The translations under genes and the position numbers were made by a program. The notes under the pieces were generated by a model. That model had not been told where the DNA came from. It saw only the letters and a list, made by a program, of their open reading frames with translations, and searched no databases. A stretch of DNA of 39,522 bases from Deltaproteobacteria bacterium. Its GTDB lineage: Bacteria > Myxococcota > Myxococcia > Myxococcales > 40CM-4-68-19. Below are positions 13,985 to 25,100 of this stretch, piece after piece. The stretch spans positions 1 through 39,522 of the forward strand of contig JANYKT010000215.1 of assembly GCA_025358085.1 (NCBI GenBank), written 5' to 3'. Within the stretch, counting starts at the first letter, position 1. The number at the start of each line of letters is the position of its first letter.

Positions 13985-14902
13985 TCAAGCCTTGGGCCGT
14001 GAGAACGCGGCCGCGTCGAGCTTCGGATTCACCGCGACCTTGTCGAGGACGATCTTGTGCTTCTGCGGATAACCGTCGACGACCGTCTCGAGCACGAAGG
14101 GAATCTTCAGGCCCTGCACGGAGCGGAAGTCCCGCTGGTACACGAAGACGTTGTGCAGCTTGCCGTCCATCCGGCGGGGGGCGCCTTCGACCTTCACGTC
14201 GAGAAAGCTCTTCGCGTCGATCCAGACGTGCCGCAGCGCGCCCGCCTTGGTGGTCAGCTTGAGCTTGTAAGCCTCGCGGCCCTCGACCTTCTCCATGCCC
14301 TCCAAGGAGACCTTTTCTCCCTTCGCCTCGTAGTCGATGAGCGCGCCGTCGATGTCGCTGCTGTCGGCCTCGGCTTTCGCTTCCTCGAGCGTGAACGGCT
14401 TCACTTCGTTGTTGTTGAGATAAGGTCGCACCTTCCAGCCGTTGGTGCCGTCGTAAACCTGGACCGCGGTCTTGCCCGCGAACTCGATCTCCAGGCGCGA
14501 CTTCTTGGGGCGCTGCCTCGCCAGCTTGAAGGGCAACTGCACCTGCTTCTCGGGCTCGGTGCTGCCGGGGTCGACCGCGATCTCGCGCCGCGCCTTGCGG
14601 CTCGACGGACCGGGGCGTGACATGCGCATGCTGCGGCTGACCGAATCGCCCGCGCCAGCGTCCATCTTGCCGCTCATCGAAAGCGTCTGGACGGCCCGCC
14701 ACGCCTGCGGGCCCCCCCGCGCCGCGACGTGCTTCTGGATGATCTGCGCGATGCTCAGGCGCGAGGATTTCTTCTTGCTCTCGGCCGCGATCAGCGTCGA
14801 CGAGAAGGCCAGGCACAAGCTCACGGCCAGGAGCGCAAACTTCCTGACCCTCGCCGCCCGAACAGCGCGTCGCAAACTGCCGATGGAATTGACAACTGAC
14901 AA
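13985..14902 (-). CDS. Exported LolA-fold protein, paralogue of the adjacent lipoprotein
   Basis: 305-residue exported protein. The signal peptide hydrophobic core is VRKFALLAVSLCLAFSSTLIAAE. The mature part aligns with the downstream paralogue through AQIIQKHVAARGGPQAWRAVQ, VYDGTNGWKVRP, HVWIDAKSFLDVKVEG and QRDFRSVQGLKIPFVLET. It carries a charged insert rich in Lys and Arg (about residues 70-125). I prefer the TTG start at 14902, which has a GGAGG site six bases upstream; the ATG at 14941 gives a longer signal peptide but has only a weak site. It probably forms a soluble/membrane pair with the lipoprotein at 13075-13944. The function is unknown. Confidence 0.75.
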   Translation of the reverse strand: MSVVNSIGSLRRAVRAARVRKFALLAVSLCLAFSSTLIAAESKKKSSRLSIAQIIQKHVAARGGPQAWRAVQTLSMSGKMDAGAGDSVSRSMRMSRPGPSSRKARREIAVDPGSTEPEKQVQLPFKLARQRPKKSRLEIEFAGKTAVQVYDGTNGWKVRPYLNNNEVKPFTLEEAKAEADSSDIDGALIDYEAKGEKVSLEGMEKVEGREAYKLKLTTKAGALRHVWIDAKSFLDVKVEGAPRRMDGKLHNVFVYQRDFRSVQGLKIPFVLETVVDGYPQKHKIVLDKVAVNPKLDAAAFSRPKA

Positions 14903-14995
14903 GGCCTGCCTCCACTTTGAGATGCCAGCAAAACCAATCATCCGCCGAACAGCGATCTCACGTTCCCGGCTGCCGCTACGATCGCCGGCAACGCG

Positions 14996-15517
14996 CTAGT
15001 CGACCACCAGGCCCTGAGCGCGGAACTGCCCGATGACCACGTCGACGCGGTCGCCCTTCTTCACCGGCCGACCCTTGTTCGAGAACACCATCCAGTAAGC
15101 CTTGCCCGTCTCGGGCGCGCCGGTCTGGCGCAGTTGACCGATCTTCGACATCGTCGGCACCACCAAGCTGACGCCGGCCCGCGGGTCGATCAACGACGGT
15201 TCGTTCTTCTTCTCGTTGAGCGCCGCGGCCTTGTCCGGGTCCAGCACCCGGTAGCTGAAGCGCACGACCTCGCCCGACTCTGCCAACCTGACGGTGACGT
15301 CGTCGATGCCCCAGATCTGCTGGTAGAAGAGGCCGGCGCGACCCGCGAAGCGGCCCGGCTGGTAGGGCGACGACTTGGGAGCCTGATCCGCGGCGGATTG
15401 CTTCGTGGTGTCGGGCTTCTTTTGCGACCGCTCGGCAGCAGTGGCCCCGACGCAGCCAGCGAGCACGACGGCGAGGAACAACGCGCCCGGCAAAGAGTTC
15501 AACATGGCGCTTATCAT
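14996..15517 (-). CDS. Lipoprotein of unknown function
   Basis: 173-residue protein with a signal peptide and lipobox VLAG|C near residue 20. A polar Lys/Gln/Ser linker (about 28-50) leads to a compact domain (about 60-173): IWGIDDVTVRLAESGEVVRF, YRVLDPDKAAALNEKKNEPS, GKAYWMVFSNKGRPVKKGDR and the C-terminal VVIGQFRAQGLVVD. I do not recognise the family. The pattern of short beta strands and the phrase 'YRVLDPDKA' suggest a small all-beta domain. Two Met codons (15517 and 15505) could start it; neither has a good ribosome site. It lies between the Spy-like gene and the LolA-like genes in the same direction. Confidence 0.7.
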   Translation of the reverse strand: MISAMLNSLPGALFLAVVLAGCVGATAAERSQKKPDTTKQSAADQAPKSSPYQPGRFAGRAGLFYQQIWGIDDVTVRLAESGEVVRFSYRVLDPDKAAALNEKKNEPSLIDPRAGVSLVVPTMSKIGQLRQTGAPETGKAYWMVFSNKGRPVKKGDRVDVVIGQFRAQGLVVD

Positions 15518-15570
15518 ACCACTCGGCGGGTCACTGAGAGAAACGCGCCCCCGCGGGAACGAGTGGGCCT

Positions 15571-16089
15571 TCACCTTGACCCGCCTGCGTCCGGCACTGC
15601 CGTGGATTTGGGTCTGGTGAGCTGCATCCAATGCTCGACGTCGGGTCGCTGGGCGGTATCTGTGCCGGGTGCTGGCTTCGCCGCTTGGTACCTCAGCCTC
15701 TGCTCGTCTTTCAGCATCGCGCGGATTCGATCTCCCGTCCGGTCCAGGATGGCCCGCATGGCGTCCATGCGGTCTGCGCCAGGGATGGCCGGGTCGCCCC
15801 GGACTCGCCGGATCTGCTCGGCTTGACTCCTGAGGATTTTCCTCAACTCGTCTTGCTGCCGAGCGTCGAGGTCGAGCCCCTTCGAGAGCATCCTGACACG
15901 CTTCTCAAGTCCAGAGCGCGCGACGCGGGGCCGCGCGTTGCGCCGGGCCGGCTCAGCTTTGCGCGCTCCGGCCGCCGGTGCCACGTCGGCGTAAGCAGGC
16001 GCGCAAACAAGGCAGGCGATCACGCACAACAGTCTTGGAGAGCTGCTCCAAGGGCCTGTCTTGCTCGTCGATGATGCCGATCTGGTCAT
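15571..16089 (-). CDS. Spy/CpxP-like exported helical protein
   Basis: 172-residue exported protein. The hydrophobic signal core LLCVIACLVCAPAYA precedes a mature chain that is almost entirely helical and charged: RVRMLSKGLDLDARQQDELR, KILRSQAEQIRRVRGDP and LDRTGDRIRAMLKDEQRLRY. The 'LDLDARQQDELRKIL' segment matches the LTxxQ-type motif of the Spy/CpxP/ZraP family, periplasmic chaperones or metal-stress proteins. The ATG at 16119 lies inside a strong hairpin, so the ATG at 16089 is preferred, although it has only a weak ribosome site. Its position just after the giant oxidase gene suggests a periplasmic chaperone for these copper proteins, which is inference. Confidence 0.65.
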   Translation of the reverse strand: MTRSASSTSKTGPWSSSPRLLCVIACLVCAPAYADVAPAAGARKAEPARRNARPRVARSGLEKRVRMLSKGLDLDARQQDELRKILRSQAEQIRRVRGDPAIPGADRMDAMRAILDRTGDRIRAMLKDEQRLRYQAAKPAPGTDTAQRPDVEHWMQLTRPKSTAVPDAGGSR

Positions 16090-16101
16090 CTGGTTCGAGG
16101 C

Positions 16102-16148
16102 CAATGCCGGGCCGGGCATAGAGAATCATGCCCGGCCCGGCCGCATTG
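16102..16148 (-). terminator. Strong hairpin after the 3880-residue gene
   Basis: A perfect 14-bp stem (16106-16119 with 16128-16141, arm GCCGGGCCGGGCAT) encloses an 8-base loop and is extended by a further CAATG/CATTG pairing after a bulge. It begins immediately after the TAG at 16150-16152. There is no U-tract, so it is either an inefficient intrinsic terminator or a 3'-end stabiliser that lowers expression of the genes downstream. Confidence 0.55.
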
Positions 16149-16149
16149 C

Positions 16150-19100
16150 CTAGTTGCCCGTGTAGCCAAGCGTCTGGGTCGCCAGCGCGGCTCCAGTGTC
16201 GGTTACAGTCAGCGTCCCTGCGATCGTGTTGAGCGTGCCTGCCGGCGGCGTGTAGGTCACGTTGACCTGGCAAACCGCGCCGGCAGCCAGACCTGCTCCG
16301 CCGATCGGGCACGCGCTCGTGCCTAGATTCGCCGCGCTGTATGAGCCCGGGTTGGTCTGACCGGCGTTGACGGCGATGCTGATGCTGGCGATGACCAACG
16401 GTGCGGTGCCGCCGTTGGTGATGGTCGTCACCACGCTCTTGGCGGTCCCGGTTGCCGGGGTTGAAGTCAGCACCGTCGATCCACCACCAAACGTGACGGC
16501 CGCCTGGGTGCCGGTGCCGGTGAGAATCGCCGTCCGGTTCAGCGTGCCACCCGCCGCGTTGATCACCGTCAGCGTCGCCGCGCGACTACCCGTCGCGCTC
16601 GGGGCGAAAGTCACCCCGATCTGGCAGGTCCCGTTCGGCGCCAGCGTCACCCCGACTCCACCGGTGATGCAGGTGTCGCTCGCGATGGCGTAGTCGCTCG
16701 CGTTGGCGCCAGTCAGCGTCGCCCCGGTGTTGCTGATCGTGATCGGCCCGATACCAGTGTTCGTATACGTGAAGGCATGCGCCGCGCTGGTGGTACCCAG
16801 CGGTTGGTTCCCGAACGCCGGCGTACCGGCCAGCGTCGCGGAGGCCGACTGGCCCGTGCCGCTCACCGTGACTGCGGGCGTGGTGGCGGCGTTCGGCAGG
16901 TGCACCTGCATCGTCGCAAACCGCTGTCCAGCCATGACACCGGCCGGCGTGAAGGTCACGTTGATCGTGCAGGTCGAGCCCACGGCGATCGGCGTCGCGC
17001 AGGTGTTCGTCTGCCCGAAGCTGAGCGGGTTGAGGCCGCTGAAATCGATCGTTCCGACGGTCAGCGGTCCGACGCCCGTGTTGGTGATCGTCACCGGCTG
17101 CGCCGCACTGGTCGTGCCCAACTGCTGGGCCGCGAAGGGTGGCAGCGAGGCCGGCGACGCGCTACCCGAAGGCTGCTGAGCCGAACCGCTCAAGGAGGTC
17201 TGCAGCGGCGTCACCACGGCGCTCTGCAGGACCACGTTCAGCGCTGCGCTGCGTGGACCCTTGCTCCCAATCGGCGAGAAGGTCACGTTGATGGTGCAGG
17301 CCCCACCCACCGGGAGGGTGACCGGGAAGGTCCCGCAGGTGTTGGTCTGCGCGAAGTTGCCCGGGTTGGTACCACCGAGCGCGATACCGTTGATCGTCAG
17401 CGGCCCGATGCCCGTGTTGCTGAGCGTCAACGCCTGCGGCGCGCTGGCCGTGCCCACCTGCTGGGGGGCTGCGAACGTCACCGCCGACGGCGACAAGCTA
17501 CCCGACGGCTTTTGGGTCGTTCCGCCCAGGCCAACTTGCAGCGGCGTGGTCGCAGCTCCCGGCAGGGCGATGTTCAACGTCGACGTCGGTGTCAGCGTGA
17601 CTCCATTCGGTGTGAACATCACGTTGATCGTGCAGCGCGCACCGACCGCCAGCGTCGTCGGCAGCGTGCCGCAGGTGGTGCTGGCGATGGCGAAGTTGGC
17701 CGGGTTGGGCGCACCGAACGCGAGGTTGCCGATGGTGAGCGGTCCGGTGCCGGAGTTGCTGAGCACCACCGGCTGCGGCGCGCTGGTGGTCCCGATCTGC
17801 TGGAGCGCGAACGTCAGAGACGTCGGTGCCACCGCGCCCGAGGGCGCCGTGACCGTGAACGGCAGGCTGTTGCTAGTCCCGACAGGCGTGGTGACGTTGA
17901 CATAGTGTACCGCCAGCATAGTGAACGCATTGATGTTGAACGTCGCCTCGATCAAATTGGCGGTGACCACGGTGAAGGCGACCGTGATGTTCGTAGAATT
18001 CACTGTCACCGCAGTGGCGCCGGTCAGGTTTTTCCCGACCAGATTCACGGTGATGGTCTGGTTGCGCGTGGCTGTGTTCGGAGTGATCGAGTTTAGCGCC
18101 GGTCTGTCTTGGCCCGCGGCCTGGAATTCGATCGCGCCGATGTCGATGGCGGTCCCTATGTCCGGTCTCGGGTTTCCGAAGAAGTCGGTCGGCGGCGCTA
18201 GCTTCCCCGCCACAGTATTGGCGGTGATGAAGTCGATCGCCGGAGAACCCGCCGCTAGTGCGAAGTTGCCGAGCTGCGCGCCGGTTACCGGGCTTGTCAA
18301 TGCCAGCGGGCCCCACCGCATGTTGACCCAGTTGTTGCCCTCGTCCACGGTCGCCGACGGGGCCAGGCTGAACACGAGCGGGTTCTGGCCGCCGACCGCG
18401 CCCATCAGCTCGTTGGTTCCGGGTGGCACCTGCCAACCCATGATGCCGTTCTCAGGTGGCGTGCGCGAGCCGTTGCAGTACTGGCTGACGATGGGGCTCG
18501 TGACCGGAGCCAGGTTGTTCGAGCCGCCGTAGGGCGCAATGACGGTGAGCGCCGAATACGCCGGGGCGAACCCGTCCGCACTGTGGTTGGTCAGACCGGT
18601 GTCGCCGCGTACGCCGAGGTCCCAATAGCTCGACGGGACAACAGTCGCGGGAGCCGCGGGATCGATGGGACTGCAGCTGCCCGTAGCCGTCTGGGATCCA
18701 GCCTGCGTATTGGTGAACGCGTTGTACAGCGTCACCTGGTGCTGCTGGCTTTGGTGATTCGAGAGGAATCCGCCGCCGACGCCGATGACGAACGAGCGAT
18801 TCTGCCAAATCACGTCGTTGTACAGCAGCGGAACCGAGTAGTTGCGGCAGGACCATCCGGTGGCCGTGTTGACCCCGTGCCCTGGCGGGCAGGTGACGCC
18901 CGCGGGCATGTTTAACGCCAGCTGCACGCTGTTCCTCGCGCTCGCCAGGCCGGCCACCTGGGGGCACGAGCCTGTGCCGGTGTTCACGGTGCAGATGACG
19001 TTCTTGGTGGGGTCGACCGGCGCGCTGGCCAGCTGCGCGAACAGCGAGCCGAAGAGCGGTCCTGCCGACGCCGTGGCGTCGTTGCTGACGATGGTGTTGT

Positions 19101-22100
19101 TGACGATGTTCACGAAGAGCGCGTCCTGGAGGGAGATGCCGGCGCCGTCCCAGCCCGCGACGTTGTTGGCGATGACGTTGTTGGTGACGTTGACCGAGTT
19201 CCAAGCGGCGAAGTTGACCAAGCCGTTAGGGAAGTTGAGCACGTCGGTGCCGTTGACGTGCTGCAACCGCAGGCCGCCGCCGCTGCCGCTGCTGGCGGCG
19301 TTGCCCAGGATCAGGTTGGCGTTGATGAGCAGGCCCGGACCGGTGCCGTCGCTCGGCCCCACCGTGCCGGGCGTCGGGACGCAGTCCTGATCGTTGGTCA
19401 CGCCGCAGAGAGGATCGACGTCGGGAGCGCCCATCACCAGCACGCCTGCGCCGTTGGTGGTGATGCTGGGGTTGGTGCTCTGGTTGAAGACGACGGTGTT
19501 GTGCTCGATGGCGCCCTGCTTGATGAACCCGATGTGGGCCATGCCGCCGCCGTCGCCCGTGCTCATGTTGCCGCACACCCAGTTGTTGGTGAACTTGTAG
19601 TAGTCGGCGCCGTTGCAGATGCTGACGCCGCCCGCTCCCGCCGGGGTGGACGAGAAGAGCTGGTCGCCCATCGAGGAGTTCGAGTTCACCGCGTTGTTGT
19701 GGACGTTGACGTTCATGTTGTAGCAGAACGGCAGGGCCTGACCCGGGATGTTGGTGTTCAAGGTGGCCTCGCACGAGCCCGGGAAGGAGAGGGGCGCCAC
19801 GCCGGCCGCCTCAACGTCGACGTGCTCGCCCTGGCCGACCGTGATGCCGCCCGACATGGTTCCGGTGTTGTTGTTGACGCGGTTGTTGGCGATCTGGAGG
19901 TTGTGCGCCCAGCCGTGCACGAAGATGCCACCGCCGCCCTGGGAGCTGTTGGTCAGGCTCAGGCCGTCGATGCTCGACGGGTTGCAGTAGTAGTTGCTCG
20001 GATAAGGGTTGGTACCATCGGGGTTGCTCTCGCAATCCGACGCGGTCAGGAGGGTCACGTTGTTCGGGAACGCAGACCCTGCGCCCGTCCCGTAGGGATC
20101 CGGCGCGCCTACGCCGTTGACGCTCAAGTTCACGCCCTTGCCGAAAACGGTGACGGCGGCTCCTTCCTTCGCGCCCATCAAGCTGGGCTCGATCAGCTGC
20201 TCCGCCAGGTTGCCGTTGACGGTGCTATCCCAGGCCACCAAGCTCTCCATCGGCAGTCGGTCCACGATCATGGCCGGGTAGACGGCGCTGCCGTTCGGCG
20301 TGCCCACTAAGGTCGGGCAGCTCAGCGGGTTCGTCTTGTCCGGAGGCCGGCCGTTGGGCGTCAAGCCGAAGAGGCACGCGACCTCCAGGCGCCAGGGGTT
20401 GAGCCTGCCGGCGGGCTGCGGGTTGCCGTCAATGACGCTGGACGCTGCGCCGACGCCCTGCAGGCGGACCGGCTTCCACATCAAGACCATCTCGGTGTAC
20501 TTGCCGGCGGGAAGGATGATCATGTCGCCCGGCATCGCGGCGTCGATCGCCGACTGGATCGTCTGGCCGGTGGTCAAGAGCGTCGGCTTCTTACCGCCGA
20601 TGGTGACCGTCACCGCGTCGATCGAGGTCTTGCCGTTGCCATTCGTGATCACCAGCTGACCGCACTGCGCGGCCGAAGTACCCGTGGGCATGTACTGAGC
20701 CTGCTGCTGAACGGCGCAGGCCGGAACGCCGGAGGGCACCGTCACCGTGAGCGTCGTGTCGCTCCAACCGGTGATCGTCGCTGGGACGCCGCCGATGGTG
20801 ACGCTCGAGACGGCAGCGCAGCTCGTGCCCACGGCGGTGCACTGGCTTCCAAAGCCATAGTGGCGGGTGACCTTCGATTGATTGTACGGAGCGGCCGTGG
20901 CCGAGGGCCCGGAGTAGCCGTAGTTTTCCACGATTTGGTTGCCCAGCGCGTTGATCGTCAGCGTGCTCGCGCTGGTCACGGGCGCGTTGACCCAGGGCCC
21001 GGTGAGGTCGCTCGAAGTGACCGACGCAATGGCCGGCGTGGCATCCGGATAAGCACAGTCAGGATGGTTGAAGCCTTCCGAGAAAGCCGCCGTGGGCACG
21101 ACTGGCGTGTCGAAGTAACCGGTCTGGCCGGGCATGAACGGCAGCTCGTAGCAGAACTGGCTATAGCCGGGCTGGTACTTGGGATCGAGGCCGCCGCTCT
21201 GGGCCCAGCTGGCCGGCGGGTTCGGCGTGTCCGAGCCGGAGTCGTTCATGCACACCACCATCATGGTGGGGGCATAGCCCGTCGGGTTGGGCGGGTTGAC
21301 CTCCCAGGTCGAGTAGCTCAGGCCGTTATAGGTGCCGAACGCATCGGCGTACGTGCGGCCGACCTCGTTGCCCGACCAGTCCTTGATGGAGACCGGCAGG
21401 TTCGGAGGTGAGAACTTCTCGCCGAACTGCGGGGAGAACGGATCGAACTCACCGGTGAAGTCATCGCTGATGATGCCGGTGAAGTGCGACGCGGCGTGGG
21501 TCGAGGTGTAGATGAAGAAGTCGGTCAGCACGTTAACCTGCTCGGTCAGCGTCACCTCTTTGCGGTCGCAGAGGTTGCGAGTCGCGCCGGCGAACGGCGC
21601 CACTTCGGCCGACCCAGGAAACAGGCTCATGAAGTCGGGCACTACGCGCGCTGCTCCGGCGCACGGCCAGATCTGTGATTGGGTCTTCTGCGCGTCGTTG
21701 CCGCCGTTCGGATTCGCGCCCAGGCTCATGGTCTGGTTCTGCGGATTGTTCGGGTTGTACGCGGCGCCCACTGCGGCCTGGTCGGGCAGGATGAAGACGT
21801 TGCCGAACCCGGCGAACTGCTGCGCCACCGGCGCGATGAAGTTGTCGCCGATGAGGATGTTCTTGTCCTCCTCCTTGACCAGCTCGTAGCCCTGGGGAAC
21901 GACGACCTCGACGACATACTTGCCGGGCGGCAGCATCGGCATACCCGCGCTGCCCGGACCGAAGGAACCAGGCGTCGTGCTACCGCCGTAGCGATATGGA
22001 TCGTTGTTGTCAGGATTCGTCACGCAGGCGGTGCAGTTCGTGGCCGTCGGCTTTCCGCTATTCGGATCCATCGCGGTCACGCTGGGGAAGCTGAACATGC

Positions 22101-25100
22101 CGTCGTACGGCGCCGGCTGCAGCTGATTCCAAGTGTGCATACCGTCGTAGCACTTGAACTGGGCCTGGTACGGGAGGGGCTTGGTGTTGCCGGCTCCGTT
22201 CATGAGGAGGTCGAGCCACTCAGGCTGGTTCCTCAGCCCGTAGAAGAAGACGTCGCTGGTCGACTGGCCAGGGCAGCTGATGTTCGGAACGTAGACAGTA
22301 TTATTGAAATTAGCGTTGCAGCCGGCAGGGGTGTTCGTGCCGGTGCACGCGGTGCCGCTCTTGTCGTTGAACGAGACGGGCGTCGTTCCGTCGGCGCCGA
22401 GGCGGAAGCCCTGCGCCCAGTCGTCGAAGCTGCTGGTGTCGGTGTGGTCCACCAGCGTCAGGGTCGGAGTGACCCCGTCCGAGGTGACGCCCTCCGTGTA
22501 GAGGTTGATCCTGACGTGCGGGACCATCGGCTCCCAGCTCAGCTGGGTGAGAAACTGCGGATCATCGAACGGCCGGGTCGAGGAGTACACGACGTGGCCG
22601 TGGATGCCGCCGGTCTCGCCGGCCACGAACGGCTTCTTGCCGAACTCGAGGAAGTTGTTCTGTCCCGCGTACCCCTGCCAGCCGTAGGAGCCGAACCAGA
22701 ATGGCGGATCGATACGGCCAGTGGAGTTGTTCGTGGTCAAGCTCTTGACGGAGTTCCCGAGCGCGAACTGGGCCCGGGATGAGGTGCAGTCCGCACCCTC
22801 GGCGCAGTAGACGGCGCCCGGCACGGACAGCTCGGGCGGCAGCGGAGTCTTCTCGAAAGTATTGGCCAGGTGGTCGCCGATGTTGGAGCTGCCGCACGGT
22901 GCCTGCGCACTCATGTTTCCCAGGCACGCAGTGCCGCCCGGTGAGCTACCGTCCACGGGCCCGCCAGAGTCATAGACCACGTGCGTTCCCGTGCTCTTGA
23001 AGCGGGTGGAATCGGTCTCCACCATATACCAGCTGAACAGTGGGAAGACCTCGTTGAAGGCAGCGTAGCCGTTCAGGTCGGTGTTGTTGAAGTTCGAGAA
23101 GCTGCCATCGCGGAAGCGGATGTTGGTCGGGACCAGGGCGAGACCAGCCTTGTTGGCATCGGAGACGCCGTTGCCGTTGTCGTCGAGGAACGTCCGCGTA
23201 TAGATGTTCGCCTGCCACTGGTGCGATGCCATCTCGCCCATATGGACGAGGGAGTTGGGAACGATCGTCCCCTGGCATGCTCCCGCCAGAGTAGACCCCG
23301 CGCAGCCCAGGCCCACGGGCGTGGAGATGCCATCGACGATCTGGTCGTTCCACTGGTCGAAGACGGTGATCTTCCAGTTGCCCGCCGGGATGCCATTGAA
23401 GGCGAAATTCCCGGCACTGTCGCACCTGGTGAACGCGAACTCCGCCCCGTCCGGATCTCCCAGGCTGACGTAGCACTGGGTGAACGCGAAGCTGGTGCGA
23501 CTCCCGCTACCGTAGAGCCGCTCGTCAGGCGTGCGGCTCATGCGGGCAGTGGTGACCTGACCATCCACCTTGTTGGTGCAAGAACCGGCGGGCAGATTAG
23601 CGCAGAGGCTACCGAGGCGGTCGTTGATGACCTTGGGGTTGGCGAAGCCGATGGTGACGTGGTAACCGGCCGGACCGAACTCCTGGAAGTAGCCCGGCTC
23701 GCCGATGCGCAGGAAGGCGTCGTGACCCTTCTGGCCGTCCAGGGTGTTGGTCTGCAGCCACTCCTCGCCGCGGGCGATCCGGTCGGAGCCAGGGGTGGCG
23801 ACGACCGTGTATCGCCCCGGGTAGAGGTTGGCGACCACCGCTTGACCTGCCAGCGGCGACAGGGTGACACCGTCCGACTCGTAGGTCGGGCAGGTCACGA
23901 TCATGCTGGTGATGCCCTTCTGGCATCCCTTCGCCTGAGGATTGGCCGCACACTGGGCGGGCGTCGCCGGGAGGCCTGGCAGGAGGGCGTTTTGAGTCAC
24001 GTTCTGCGAGATCGGGCAGGCGTCGTTGCCGGTGCGCGGATCGATGGTGCCAGCCAGGCTGTTGGAGAGCGGCTGGTTGAACATGTCGTAGGTCGGTTGG
24101 CCGGTCGAGTCACCGGTGCCGCCGGCCACGTCAAAGAGGGTGACGTTGAAGCTCCCGAGGCCGGGCTCCTGCGGCGAGAGCACGTCGATGCCGCCGCCCG
24201 CGTTGTGTTCGCCGTCGAGCGGGTAGTCGTCCTGGAAGACGAACACGGACAGCTTCGCCGTCGGGTACGGGCTCGGCTGGGAGAACACCGTCACGCTCCC
24301 CTGTCCCGGAGCGATTTGCGCGCCGCCCATGCCGTGGCCGCAATGTCCAGCGGCGGTGCAATCCGGCTGGCCGCCGAATCCGGAGATGAACGGTTGGGCC
24401 GCGTCGCCCGGCAGCACGGAGATGTAGTACCGCTTGCTCGGATCCAGGTGGACCATGGTGGGGTCGGTCGTCTGCAGTCCGGCGAGCGCGCTCCCAACCC
24501 GGCAGGCGCCGTTGCCGACATCACACACGGCGGGCACTCCCCCGAGCGTCTGAAGGGACTCGCAGGAGAGCTGACCAGTGCAGCCGGTGGCCATGATAGG
24601 CATGTGGCTGGTGTGGAAGTTCGTTCCGAAGAACGGCGGGGCGCCCTCGGGCGTGACCGGCTTGCAGTTGCCCGTGGAGGTTCCCCCGGGGTTCAAGTTG
24701 AGCGAGCAGGTGGGGTCGATGAAGAACGTCCGGTCTTCCTCGATGATCCAGCGATAATCCTGTAGTCCGTTAGCGCCGATGGGCAAGGGCTGCTTGCTTG
24801 CGCCGTCGAGGATGGTGACGGTCGGGCCATTCCCAACTGGGAAGTTCAGCGTCGCCGTCGCGGTTGCAACCTTGCCCAGAGCGGTCTGAGCCGAGAAGCT
24901 GAACGTGTAGCTGCCCGCCGCGGTGACATTCGCGGTGAAGCCACCATTCGCATCGATCGACACGGACCCCGTCCCGGGGCCGCTAACACTACTCAAAGTC
25001 ACAGTCGCCGGGACCGGCTGCTGGGTCGCGGAAGCCGGGGTCGCCCCCATGATCGAGAGGGGCAGGCCCGCGCCATCCGTGCAGGTGGCCAGGAGGCCGG

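Noticed and set aside
22981-24765. A 594-codon plus-strand ORF within the giant gene
   Set aside because: Antisense to a continuous 3880-codon frame that carries recognisable domains throughout; no ribosome site or protein family supports it.
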